From assembly GCA_032433765.1 (NCBI GenBank), contig JAVIAB010000047.1:11451387-11515386 (forward strand): DNA of 64,000 nt. The letters run 5' to 3'. This DNA comes from Megaustenia siamemsis (taxonomy: Eukaryota > Mollusca > Gastropoda > Stylommatophora > Ariophantidae). A model generated the notes under the pieces. It did no database searches, was not told the DNA's origin, and saw only the letters and a list, made by a program, of their open reading frames with translations. The translations under genes were made by a program, and so were the position numbers. Below are positions 1 through 10,447 of this stretch, piece by piece (the first letter of the stretch is position 1; each line of letters starts with the position of its first letter).

Positions 1-262
1 TTCTTTCAAATGGCTGGCCACTTTTTTATTATTATATTTTTTTTGGTGGCGGGCCACATACATAACAACATCAATACAAATAAACTTGGCATTTGTTTCA
101 AGGTGATATTTGTGTTATTTATCGGCATTATTTGCTTACATAAATCATTTTGTTGCAACAGAGTTAAAAATGCCTAGTTGATTTATAAAAATGAATAAAA
201 GTTACTATTTATATTGTTTAACAAACATGTTTTAGTTAGGCCATTTTAAAGTTGACATGTAA

Positions 263-608
263 AAGTAAAAAAGTAAAGTACCCCCCGTCACGCCAAGTGG
301 CGTATAGGGAAATATGGTGTTAGTGACCCTATATTTTACAGACCTTCAGCACATGATTTTTGGGTAATGTGGTCGGTATTACGCCCGTGCTGCTTTTACT
401 TTCCCAGAAAAAATCCGGTACCCATTTTAAGGCTGGGTGAACCCGGAGCCGTCGGTTGGGATCGAACCCTACCCCTTGTCCGTAGTAGTCCAGTTCACTA
501 ACCACTGAGCTATCGCGGCTCCTACTAATTTTTTTTTAGGGAATTAGTAAAACCCAGGTGTCCTCGCCAGGATTACGAACCCCGGCTGTTGCCGTGGTAA
601 GCCAACCG
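263..608 (-). mobile_element. Dimeric tRNA-derived SINE (S1 plus a second tRNA-like head) with 15 bp TSD
   Basis: Flanked by an exact 15 bp direct repeat, aaagttgacatgtaa, at 248-262 and 609-623. On the minus strand there is first a tRNA-like segment (ggcttaccacggcaacagc, then a degenerate B box ggttcgtaatcc). A short A/T linker follows, then a full S1 SINE head with A box tagctcagtgg and B box ggttcgatccc, and the S1 body (accggattttttctggga type) down to about 269. Both heads move as one unit inside a single target duplication, so this is a composite SINE and not two independent insertions. Confidence 0.75.
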
Positions 609-629
609 AAAGTTGACATGTAACAAACC

Positions 630-2381
630 TTAATGAGAACAATGTGGACGTTCGTGTGCAGCAACAAATTCATCAAAGTCAATATGTAAAGATGATGATG
701 ATATTCGTAATAAATCCTGAAGGTGGCCATCAGTGAGTCGGTTTCTTTGTGACGATTTAATCTCCTTCATTGTTGAAAAAGCGCATTCACATATATATGT
801 GCTTCCGAACATAGAAGTAATTTTCAAACTGAAATCACTCAATGCGGGATATTTTTTCCCGTGGCACAAGTTTACAAAAGTCAACTCTTATCTCCATCCT
901 TGATTGGAAAAAGGGGTCACTTTGGAGGTTACATAACTCTAACTGAGAAGTGTCATGTTGTTGGAAAATGTCACACTTCATATGGTTGTTAAACAATGCC
1001 AGTTCTTGTCGTATACCACTGAAGTCAGAAAATCGTTCATTGAATTGCTCCAATAGTTTGTCTAACATTAATCAAGAAAATTTGAAATCAGTGTCACTGC
1101 GCTCCTCAATCAATTCTTTGCACGAAGGAAAATGTTTTCTTTGGCCAGGGTAAATCTAAAAACTTTTAGTTGACTTATAAATCCATCTAGGTGTCCTACC
1201 AAAATCTAAGACTGTTTGGGAACGTCCCTGTAGCTTCACGTTGAGTTCATTCATGTGCTGTGTGATATCAGTTAAAAAGACCAATACGCTGTTAAAATGT
1301 GGATCAGACATTTTTCTGATCAGTTCTTTGTTGATATCATGTTTCTCTAAAAACTGCTCTATCTCGTTTCTCAAAGCAAAAAACCGCCTCAAACAATTCC
1401 CTCTGCTTAGCCAGCGTACTTGTGTGTAGAGCACTAAATCGCCATATTCCGCCTCAACTTCTGATAGAAAATTTATAAACTGTCGGTGTGTCAAAGCCCG
1501 ATTCCCGCCTTTTATTAAATTCACACACTTTATTACAGTTTTCATAACATCCTCCACGTTTAGAATCTTGCCACACAGCGCCTCCTGGTGTATAATGCAA
1601 TGTAATGATGGGAAATGGATTCCAGCCTTCCATAATAATCCAACTAAACCTGTTTGAGTACCACACATTGACTTAGCACCATCTGTCATTATTGCTGAAA
1701 GTCTGTTTATTTTACCGATACCGTTAACAACTTTCATAACTGTGTCATAAATGTATTGACCTTTGGTCGTATTATGCAATGAATCTAAAGCTAGTAGCTC
1801 TTCATTGATAATAAGGTCTTTTGAAACAGTTCTTATGAAAATTAAAAGTTGTGTTGTGTCTGATATGTCAGTAGATTCATTCAAAGCCAGAGAAAAGTAA
1901 GCGGAATTTGTAACGACACTCTTTAATTTACTAGATATATGAGAACTTATTTCCTCAACCCTTCTAGTGACTCTCTGTTTTGATTGTGGAACGCTCTCAA
2001 AATGACTGGCAATTTGTTCTTCCCCAAATGCACGCGCCATGTTAATAGAACAACGCTTTACGAAGTCACCGTCACATTATGATTTTTTTTTTATTTCGCT
2101 ATCTCTGCGCTTACAACAAACGATGCCATTAAGGAACTTGTTTGTTTTGTTGTTAATGAAGTAAAAACAGATTTCTGAGCCCTAACCTTTTTCTTCAAAT
2201 CGCACGCAAGTGTAGAACGTATTGTACCAATGTAGTCCTTGTATTTAGCGGTGTGGTACTGTGTGAAATACTGCTTAAGATTATACTCTTTATTTACAGA
2301 CAACACTTGCAAACACACAAGGCACTGCGGTTTGCTATCCTTATTGTTGATAAATAAAAAAGTCATGTTCCCATTTCTCAT
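630..2381 (-). pseudogene. hAT transposase pseudogene (BED-like finger, RNase H-like core, C-terminal dimerisation region)
   Basis: Read on the minus strand. 2381-2091 encodes an N-terminal BED-like finger with CLVC followed by NLKQYFTQYHTAKY; the usual His pair looks incomplete. A shift near an A-run at about 2082-2090 leads to 2081-1156, about 300 codons of transposase core, with ALNESTDISDTTQLLIF, IMTDGAKSMCG, LHCIIHQEALCGK and VRWLSRGNCLRRFF, all characteristic of GTF2IRD2/ZBED5-like hAT proteins. The frame breaks again near 1195, where the alternative frame continues with VGHLDGFISQLKVF. 1068-835 carries the next part, and 884-630 the dimerisation region (MFGSTYICECAFSTMK, then RNRLTDGHL). 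Several frame breaks mean no active transposase. Host domesticated genes of this family exist, but the frame breaks and the transposon end argue for a fossil element. Confidence 0.85.
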
Positions 2382-3339
2382 GAAAAAATCTGATTTTTTT
2401 CATTTAATTGACGTTTACTGCTCACATTATACCACGACCGAAGAAACAGACAATGAAAACACAGATTACAACAATAGCACTGTTTCCTGTTAAAATGGAA
2501 CTGTTCACTTTAACTCGACAAAATCAGAATGATCAAATCGGATATATAATTTTGATTGATGAAAAGAGGTTTGGTGAGAAAGAAACTGAAAGTAAAATAA
2601 TTGTGAGGTGAATGTGTTGGGGAGGAGGAGGTGGGTGACTGACAGTATTTCTTGACGGAAGCTGTTTGAACTCGCCGAACCCAAAGTCGGTTCTAGAACC
2701 ATTCTTCGGCTTCTTCCTTTCTTTCAGTCGATCGCAGGATGATCAAACGGAAAAAAGGATGTGTCGGGAATGACGGGAAGGCGACGTTAAACTAACTACT
2801 AGAGTGTTCCGAGTGTTAAACATAGGTCTACTTGTACTATTATTCTTCTTTGATTTACCTCAGATGTTTCCACTAATAATTATACTTTATTTTAATCAAA
2901 CTACCAGGGAATATTTGAGTTAGCTTTCTCCACGGTAGAAGTTAATGTAACAAATTTTTAATCAATTTTACCCAGGACATTTTGCTCAATGCAACCTGAT
3001 TTTATTTTTTATCCGCCGCGGGACAAAAGAATGACGTCGCGGCCCACTTGTGGCCCGCAGGCACCTTATTGGCCATCCCTGGTCTAAACCAATCGAACGA
3101 CTGAATATATACATTTTATTATCGTTAAACACGAGGTAGAGACCTTGCAGTTTTGCACGTAAAAGGGTTAGAAAAAATGACCAGTACAAGCATTTTACAT
3201 TTTAAGCTGGTTTTATCTTACCTCATCGATCCATACAAGCAACGATGGAGAAGTAGTTTGTGAAACTGGTCTACTGAGGATTGAAGTGTAGCATCGTTCA
3301 CACAACAGATCGGCTTCTAGTTCCATCTAAACCTTAATG

Positions 3340-3672
3340 GGAATTTGCTGCCGGAACTACTGAGTTTAGTGCTCTGTGTGCAACGTGAGCTGTGTATTTC
3401 ATCCACTTCATGTTTCGATATTCCGATTGTTTACGATCAATGACGAAGGACAACTTGCCTGCGTTCACTTTCTGTGCGGTTACGCATTATGTTTTTCGGC
3501 GTGTGCTGTAGCTGATATGAAGTGAACTGCAGCTGCCTTTCTTTATTTTGATCCTTCAATGAGATGCGATGTTAATTCGGATGTTTCCACTGGCACGGGC
3601 GATTGAGCAATTACGGATTTTAGTTCGTTTGGAGTGATACCGGGGCCTTCCACTAATTACAATAACCACAAT
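3340..3672 (+). repeat. Dispersed repeat family R, copy 1
   Basis: About 330 bp, starting near ctgccggaactactgagttt and ending ataccggggccttccactaa. It is recognisable as a family because related copies occur at 27613-27875 and 59360-59695, all in the same orientation. Shared blocks are gttcactttctgtgcggtt, ggcgtgtgctg and gataccggggccttcca. I do not recognise the family and see no coding capacity. The 3' end often runs into aaccataacca-type simple repeats, which suggests a non-autonomous retroelement. Confidence 0.6.
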
Positions 3673-3682
3673 TAAATGGGAA

Positions 3683-3968
3683 CTTTTTTAAAAAATTTGT
3701 TAAGGAGAGAGATTTTCCAATATTAGGAAGAAACAATCATTATTTTTTGGTCGTGTAATGAGAAGGGAACAGCTGGAATATATCGTGACAACTGGGAAAA
3801 TTGAGGGACGAATAGATAGAGGGAAGCAGAGAGAAAAGATACCAGACAGCTTAAGAGAATGGCTTGGCAGAAGGTCAAGAACAGAAATGATAAATAACTG
3901 GCGAGATCGAAAGTTGTGGAGAGACATGATCACCTACGCCAACAGGCCCGGTACATGATGATGAAGGA
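3683..3968 (+). mobile_element. LINE-A (RTE-like) 3' end, 5'-truncated
   Basis: Encodes the last ~90 codons of an RTE-like endonuclease/reverse transcriptase polyprotein: FQYEEETI-type lead-in, then MRREQLEYIVTTGKIEG, RGKQREKIPDSLREWLG, and the end RDRKLWRDMITYANRPGT followed by a stop at 3956-3958 and a short tgatgatga tail. The same C-terminus recurs throughout the window on both strands. No RT domain remains. The 5' truncation with an intact 3' end is what target-primed reverse transcription normally leaves. Confidence 0.8.
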
Positions 3969-4337
3969 GGGAGAAAGGCGATCTGGCGTAGTGCTAATTT
4001 TATAAAAATATTGGCACTGCCATCATTTTCTCTTAACGCCACATTCAAAGACTGGCAATAGTTTATTTTCTTTTTTCTACATTTCTTCTAAACCTATTTC
4101 TCCGTCTCCGATTAATACACAGTCTCTCCATCTCAGAATACACCCAGTTTTTGATGGAGGCACTGTCTTCGCCAGCTTTGATTCACTGAGACAAATACCA
4201 GAAGCTATTTACTAATTAAAATTGGTACTGTAATGTCAATGCAAACGCTAAGACATACATTCTGTTGGTTAAATGAACTGCCAAGTAATGCTCAATCTGA
4301 GTGTAGATAAGATCATTCAGAATCTACCTGTAATAAC
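3969..4337. other. No recognisable feature
   Basis: About 370 bp of non-repetitive, AT-rich sequence between a LINE-A end and the 36 bp satellite. I see no open frame with family signatures, no RNA-like box and no internal repeat. Confidence 0.5.
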
Positions 4338-5805
4338 ATCTAACGTTATCATTTACAGCAGTATTGCAACCAAATGTAACGTTATCATTTACAGCAGTAT
4401 TGCAGCCAAATGTAACGTTATCATTTACAGCAGTATTGCAACCAAATGTAAAGTTAACATTTACAGCAGTATTGCAACCAAATGTAACTTTATCCTTTAC
4501 AGCAGTATTGCAACCAAATGTAACGTTATCATTTACAGCAGTATTGCAACCAAATGTAATGTGATCATTTACAGCAGTATTGCAACCAAATGTAATGTGA
4601 TCATTTACAGCAGTATTGCAACCAAATGTAACGTTATTATTTATAACAGTATTGCAACCAAATGTAACGTTATCATTTACAGCAGTATTGCAACCAAATG
4701 TAATGTTATCATTTACAGCAGTATTGCAGCCAAATGTAATTTTATTATTTACAACAGTAATGCAAACAAATGTAACGTTATCATTTACAGCAGTATTGCA
4801 ACCAAATGTAACGTTATCATTTACAGCAGTATTGCAACCAAATGTAATGTTATCATTTACAGCAGTATTGCAACCAAATGTAATGTTATCATTTACAGCA
4901 GTATTGCAACCAAATGTAATGCTATCATTTACAGCAGTATTGCAACCAAATGTAAAGTTCTCATTTACAGCAGTATTGCAACCAAATGTAATGTGATCAT
5001 TTACAGCAGTATTGCAACCAAATGTAATGTTATCATTTACAGCAGTATTGCAACCAAATGTAACGTTATCATTTACAGCAGTATTGCAACCAAATGTAAC
5101 GTTATCATTTACAGCAGTATTGCAACCAAATGTAACGTTATCATTTACAGCAGTATTGCAGCCAAATGTAACGTTATCATTTACAGCAGTATTGCAACCA
5201 AATGTAAAGTTATCATTTACAGCAGTATTGCAACCAAAAGTAACGTTATCATTTACAGCAGTATTGCAACAAAATGTAACGTTATCATTTACAGCAGTAT
5301 TGCAACCAAATGTAATGTGATCATTTACAGCAGTATTGCAACCAAATGTAATGTGATCATTTACAGCAGTATTGCAACCAAATGTAACGTTATTATTTAC
5401 AACAGTATTGCAACCAAATGTAACGTTATCATTTACAGCAGTATTGCAACCAAATGTAATGTTATCATTTACAGCAGTATTGCAACCAAATGTAATGTTA
5501 TTATTTACAACAGTATTGCTAACAAATGTAACGTTATCATTTACAGCAGTATTGCAACCAAATGTAACGTTATCATTTACAGCAGTATTGCAACCAAATG
5601 TAATGTTATCATTTACAGCAGTATTGCAACCAAATGTAACGTTATCATTTACAGCAGTATTGCAACCAAATGTAACGGTATCATTTACAGCAGTATTGCA
5701 ACCAAATGTAATGTTATCATTTACAGCAGTATTGCAACCAAATGTAACGTTTTTATTTACATCAATATTGCAACAAAATGTAACGTTATCATTTACAGCA
5801 ATACT
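4338..5805. repeat. 36 bp satellite array (~41 units)
   Basis: Head-to-tail units of 36 bp, core catttacagcagtattgcaa then ccaaatgtaacgttat. Single-base variants (cgttat, tgttat, tgtgat, agttat) are scattered along the array; edge units are the most divergent (tacatcaatattgcaacaaa near 5758). Because 36 is divisible by 3 and units lack stops, frames of 520-546 codons stay open on both strands. These are not genes: the peptide is a 12-residue repeat whichever strand is read. The right edge joins a LINE-A reverse transcriptase fragment in frame. Confidence 0.95.
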
Positions 5806-6030
5806 CCCATATTTAAATTTATTATCCTGTTTTAATATTGTTCCACTTGTCTTTATTTTGCTCTGAGGTGATGTCTTTTTCTTTGTTGCTACCATTACTT
5901 CTGTCTTTTTGCTATTAAGGCTGAGTCCTTTATTTTTGCTTTCTTTCACTATAATGTCCAACATTTCTTGTAACTCATTTTCACTTTTAGTGATTAAGAC
6001 TGCATCATTAGCATACCTTAGATTATTTAC
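5800..6030 (-). mobile_element. LINE-A reverse transcriptase fragment
   Basis: Minus-strand translation gives RYANDAVLITKSENELQE, MLDIIVKESKNKGLSLNSKK and TEVMVATKKKTSPQ, then FKYG at the junction with the 36 bp array. This is the segment after the catalytic YADD box of RTE-like RTs. In this copy the box reads YAND, so the second catalytic Asp is lost. The normal continuation FKYLGT is cut at the satellite. Confidence 0.75.
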
Positions 6031-6520
6031 TTCGGTATAGTTGTTTTTAATGTACTTCGGTATAGTTGTTTTTAATGTACTTCGGTATAGTTGTTTAAAT
6101 GTACTTCGGTATAGTTGTTTTTAATGTACTTCGGTATAGTTGTTTTTAATGTACTTTGGTATAGTTGTTTTTAATGTACTTCGGTATAGTTGTTTTTAAT
6201 GTACTTTGGTATAGTTGTTTTTAATGCACTTCGGTATAGTTGTTTTTAATGTACTTTGGTATAGTTGTTTTTAATGCACTTCGGTATAGTTGTTTTTAAT
6301 GTACTTCGGTATAGTTGTTTTTAATGTACTTCGGTATAGTTGTTTTTAATGTACTTTGGTATAGTTGTTTTTAATGTACTTCGGTATAGTTGTTTTTAAT
6401 GTACTTTGGTATAGTTGTTTTTAATGCACTTCGGTATAGTTGTTTTTAATGTACTTCGGTATAGTTGTTTTTAATATACTTTGGTATAGTTGTTTTTAAT
6501 GTACTTCGGTATAGTTGTTG
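6030..6520. repeat. 25 bp satellite array (~20 units)
   Basis: Unit tatagttgtttttaatgtac plus ttcgg (25 bp). Variation is mostly cttcgg/ctttgg and gtac/gcac, alternating in a way that hints at 50-75 bp higher-order copying. It sits between a LINE-A RT fragment and a LINE-A 3' end. The unit length is not a multiple of three and there is no coding potential. Confidence 0.95.
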
Positions 6521-6549
6521 TTGACCACAAAACAAACACAACTATACAG

Positions 6550-6800
6550 AATCTCATCATCATCATCATCAAGTACCATGCCAGCTGGCGTAGGTGATCA
6601 TGTCTCTCCACAACTCTCGATCTTGATAGCTTTTTATCATTTATGTTGTTGACTTCCCGCCAAGCCATTCTCTTAGGCTGTCTGCTATCTTTTCTCTTTG
6701 TTTCCCTTTGTTTCTCTTTATATCTTCATCCCTCAATTTTCCCAGTTGTCACAATATATTCCAGATGTTCACTTCTTAAATGGTCAAAAAATTATGATTG
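6550..6800 (-). mobile_element. LINE-A 3' end, 5'-truncated
   Basis: A plus-strand tcatcatcatcatcaagtac tail marks the 3' end at about 6553. Minus-strand translation includes RRHDHLRQLAWYLMM-like and MAWREVNNINDKKLSRS, the LINE-A C-terminal pattern (WLGRxxxTEMINNxRDRKLWRDMI) read across a frame disturbance. Similarity fades near 6800. Confidence 0.65.
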
Positions 6801-7011
6801 TTTCTGATTGATATTATAAAAAATTTGTTTTGTTTTTTCTGTGTCCTTTGTCAGAATATTTTCATTTTACTTCCGTAGCTATAACAATCTAATATTTTTA
6901 CCATTTTCTCGTTTATATGACGCAATAATAGCATATTGATAATTTTGGATTTTTAAAAACAAAAAAACTCTAGATGGATTCTAAATTAACCTCATCGCAA
7001 CCCATTAATAG

Positions 7012-7205
7012 GTTCAACAATTCGACTGGGCTTATAGATCGCAATATGAGAATCTCTGTGTTCAACAATTCGACTGGGCTTATAGATCGCAATATGAGAA
7101 TCTCTGTGTTCAACAATTCGACTGGGCTTATAGATCGCAATATGAGAATCTCTGTGTTCAACAATTCGACTGAGCTGATAGATCGCAATATGAGAATCTC
7201 TGAAA
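7012..7205. repeat. 48 bp tandem repeat (4 units)
   Basis: Four near-identical 48 bp units, gttcaacaattcgactgggc then ttatagatcgcaatatgaga and atctctgt. The fourth unit carries gactgagctgata in place of gactgggcttata. It is open in both directions only because 48 is divisible by 3. Confidence 0.95.
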
Positions 7206-7509
7206 GTACTGAAGACATTTTAAGATAATAATTTCCATCAGATTTCTCTGAGCGATTACAGTCTTGTCACGTGTTGTTGTTAATGTGGCTGTCACTTCTT
7301 GTCTGAAATCCCGCCGAGAGCGGAGATACGATCTTGTTTAAAGAGTTCAGCAATTCTGGACAAATCTGTCCCAGTATCGACCATTCATCTCTAGCTTCAG
7401 GTTTCTCGATTATACGTGTCCATCTGCGTCGATAAAAACAAAATCGTCATCATTCTATGTTAGTGCTAGTATGAGCTATAGTTAAAGAAAACATTAAAGT
7501 TGAGGTACA

Positions 7510-8300
7510 TTGGACAAGGAAATTCCAAATCTACACTCATTGATATAAAAAGAGGGGTAAAGACAAGGTTGCATCCTATCATTAAGCTTGTTCAATCTAT
7601 AATCTATACACTGAGTAAATCTTTACAAACATCACAGAGATGCCAGGCCTAAACATTAATGGGAAGATAATCAATAACTTAAATTATGCTGGTAATGCTT
7701 TGTTACTATCAGAAAATATGAAAAATCTACAACAATTACTTAATGAAATAAACATGTCAAGCAAAAATATGGATTAGATATGAATATCAACAAGGCTAGA
7801 ACTATGATTATAAACAAAGAAAATACCCAAAATCTACAAGTGGATAACAAAGTTAAAGGTATAGACCTGAAGACAGTTCAGAGTTACAACTACCCAGGTC
7901 ATACTATAACCAGTGATGGAAAATTTAAAAATGAAGTAAACAAAAGAATATGAATGGCAAAAAAATAAGTTTAATGCCATAAATATATACTAAGATCAAA
8001 ACAAATATAAAGGCTAATATTAAGAATAGCAAAATGTTATATCTTCTCAACATTCCTAGATAGTGCAGAAACATGGACATTAGACAAGAAAACAGAACAG
8101 AAAATTGAAGCCTTTGAAATGTGGATTTATAGAAGAATATGTAGAATTGGAAGGAAAGAAAAGAAAACAAACGGTGGTGTCTTAAAACAACTAAAATTAA
8201 AAAGAGAACTACTAAATACAATCAAAAGAAATCAAATGGGATTTTTGGGCCACGTTAAAAGACACAACAGCCTACTAACATAATTTTGGAAGGGAAAATA
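7510..8300 (+). mobile_element. LINE-D 3' half, decayed (YADD mutated to YAGN)
   Basis: Plus-strand translation in shifting frames gives an RT palm remnant, INNLNYAGNALLLSEN, where the catalytic YADD box reads YAGN. A C-terminal region follows: VQSYNYPGHTITSDGKF, then ETWTLDKKTEQKIEAFEM, WIYRRICRIGRKEKKTNGG, and LLNTIKRNQMGFLGHVKRH. This is the usual C-terminal layout of RTE/jockey-like LINEs. Multiple stops are present and it is certainly dead. It runs into a 64 bp tandem array near 8310. A second copy of the same family lies at 33840-34235. Confidence 0.75.
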
Positions 8301-8324
8301 CAACGACCAAGACCAACATGGACG

Positions 8325-8785
8325 AGTAACAAACCTAGGGCAACTTTAATACTTTGTAATTTAGACAGAAGTTGTCGCCCTAATGAGCACTACAAACATG
8401 GGGCAACTTTAATACTTTTATAATATAGACAGAAGTTGTCGCCTTAATGACCAATACAAACCTAGGATAACTCTAATACTGTTTTAATTTAGACAGAAGT
8501 TGTCGCCTTAATGACCAATACAAACCTAGGATAACTCTAATACTGTTTTAATTTAGACAGAAGTTGTCGCCTTAATGACCAATACAAACCTAGGATAACT
8601 CTAATACTTTTATAATATAGACAGAAGTTGTCGCCTTAATGACCAACACAAACCTAGGATAACTCTAATACTTTTATAATATAGACAGAAGTTGTCGCCT
8701 TAATGACCAACACAAACCTAGGATAACTCTAATACTGTTTTAATATAGACAGAAGTTGTCGCCTTAATGACCAACCCAAACACAT
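8325..8785. repeat. 64 bp tandem array (~7 units)
   Basis: Units contain acaaacctaggataactcta, atactgttttaatttagaca and gaagttgtcgccttaatgac. The first two units (8330-8450) are the most divergent (gggcaactttaatac). It starts directly after a LINE-D remnant. Confidence 0.93.
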
Positions 8786-8934
8786 AAAATGCGATAACCG
8801 TTTAACATAGACACAAACACGTATAACTATCTTTTCAACACAATGGACTTGCTGCCAAGAAGCAGAAATCGTCATCTCCAAGTACAACGAATCTACCTCT
8901 GTAAAAGAGACCTTTGTATTTATGTCACGTTCTT

Positions 8935-8985
8935 TCTTTCTTTCTTTCTTTATTTGTTTCTTTCTTTATTTATTTCTTTCTTTTC
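8935..8985. repeat. (TTTC)n microsatellite
   Basis: A pyrimidine run of ttctttctttcttt units with a few substitutions (tttatttgtttc). Confidence 0.9.
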
Positions 8986-9289
8986 GAAGACAAAACATTG
9001 ATGTCAGAATGAATGGAAATTATTTTGTGAACACATTCGCAGTGCTTCTGTTAGTGAAATAGTTTCTCTGTGTTAGTAATTGTTTTGTTGTGTGTTGTGG
9101 CTAATGAGTTAAAGTGGGTGGTGTAATAAATGAGCTACTGTAGATGGTCACCATTTAACCGGCTCAGTCTGAAGATCTTAAAAGTGAACACAAAGTAAAG
9201 AGCAGGGTATAAACTTGGATATATTAACGACAGTAATAATAAAAAGAAGAAACGATCATCACCATAATGCAGCATAAAAATAAACGGGA

Positions 9290-9899
9290 CAAATCTGAAA
9301 CAAGTACAGCGCATGAAATACTTGGGCACAATAATAACATCAGATGAAGGGGCACCACAGAAATAAAAAGTAGAATAGCTCAGGCCTAATAGCATTTCAG
9401 AAAATGAAAAACGTCTTATAACAAGTCTATACAAGTCTATGTCAATAGAAGTGAGAAAGAGAGCTTATCAGTGCTATATAGAACTAATTCTGACCTATGG
9501 AAGCGAATCATGGAGAGTAGACAAACAAAATGGAAAGATTATTATAGGCCACACTGATGGGATTTCCCAGAAGAATGTTGAAAGTTCCCTGGACAGTTAA
9601 AAAGACCAATGAGGACATTCTCAAAGAGGCCAACAGAAGAAGGGAGCTCCTAAAAAAACATCAGAAAGAAATAATCAGCATTTTTCTAGCACATCATGAG
9701 AAGAGGAAAGTGGAATATTTGGATACAACTGGCAAAACACAGGGAAAGAAAGATCACGGAAGAGACAAAGAAAGAAAACACTAAATAGCTTGGTGTCATG
9801 GCATGGAAAACATTCAACAACAGAACTGATACGATGCATGATGGATAGAAGATTGTGGAAGGACAAAATCGCCTACGCCAGCCGGTATGGCACAAGATA
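9290..9899 (+). mobile_element. LINE-B (RTE-like, sister of LINE-A) 3' end
   Basis: Plus-strand frames give MKYLGTIITSDE, SIEVRKRAYQCYIELILTYG, SESWRVDKQN, RRMLKVPWTVKKTNEDILKE and, at the end, TELIRCMMDRRLWKDKIAYA then SRYGTR followed by a stop. This C-terminus (SWHGKxSTTELIRCTVDRRLW) separates LINE-B from LINE-A (WLGRxxxTEMINNCRDRKLW). Frameshifts are frequent and there is no RT domain. The 3' tail merges into the 42 bp tandem array. Confidence 0.75.
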
Positions 9900-9927
9900 A
9901 GGACGATGGTTTTAGAGTCAAGTGTGA

Positions 9928-10098
9928 TGATCTTATCTTTCCAAATGAGTTTCAGTTTGTCAAGAGTGATGATCTTATCTTTCCAAATGAGTTTCAGCTT
10001 GTCAAGAGTGATGATCTTATCTTTCCAAATGAGTTTCAGCTTGTCAAGAGTGATGATCTTATATTTCCAAATGAGTTTCAGTTTGTCAAGAGCAGCTA
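9928..10098. repeat. 42 bp tandem repeat (4 units)
   Basis: Unit gtgatgatcttatctttcca then aatgagtttcagtttgtcaa and ga (42 bp), four copies, beginning about 30 bp after the LINE-B stop. A single reverse-complement monomer with the left-boundary sequence is at about 45150-45205. Confidence 0.93.
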
Positions 10099-10109
10099 TT
10101 TGCTTTCAT

Positions 10110-10330
10110 GATTAATATCGATACTCAGTGTGCTCGGCACTTGATCAGAAAGTTCTGACTTCAATACCCAGAAGTAGAAGATTCTTTTCAAACGAAAGGC
10201 TCCGGGGTTTTCCCAGCCTCTAAAAATAGGTACCAGTGATTTTTTTCTAGGACGTAAAGACGGTCTGGTGTGATACCGACCAGATCACCTAAAAATTTGC
10301 TGTGGTCATGGAATAGTATAGTCACTATCA
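10110..10330 (+). mobile_element. tRNA-derived SINE S2, degraded
   Basis: The head is tRNA-like (cagtgtgctcggcacttgat, then gttctgacttcaataccc, a worn B box). The body shares ggtaccagtgatttttttct, gtgtgataccgaccagatca and gctgtggtcatgg with the reverse-oriented, better-preserved copy at 57725-57957. It may extend to about 10380. Confidence 0.6.
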
Positions 10331-10447
10331 CCATAATTCCCATAGGTTTAGCAAGGCAGGGGAGGGAATCCTTAGTTTTGTTTTCTTTTAGCAAGATCAA
10401 ATTTGTTTTTTTTCTTATTTCGTTTGAGTATGCGATGGTACAAGTCT

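Larger units (their letters stand above)
1..3081 (-). mobile_element. hAT-superfamily DNA transposon relic (GTF2IRD2/ZBED-like), left end at or beyond window edge
   Basis: A minus-strand transposase pseudogene lies inside. The right terminus reads, on the minus strand, CAGGGATGGCCAATAAGG, the CAGGG(A/G)TGGCCAA type of end typical of this hAT group, ending at 3081. The next 8 bases (3082-3089, gtctaaac) would be one target duplication copy. A degraded match to the subterminal sequence (gcgggccac) is seen near 48-57, and a possible worn left terminus near 10-22, so the left end is either there or just outside the window. A dimeric SINE has inserted at 263-608. The stretch 2600-2985 is non-coding and includes a tail-like gggaaggcgacgttaaac motif resembling SINE tails. 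Confidence 0.8.

Noticed and set aside
630..2381. Domesticated hAT-derived host gene
   Set aside because: Several frame breaks, a hAT-type terminus and a SINE insertion point to a dead transposon; an intact frame would be needed.
4273..5964. 520- and 546-codon repeat proteins on opposite strands
   Set aside because: 36 bp satellite open on both strands; the minus frame includes a broken LINE RT piece.
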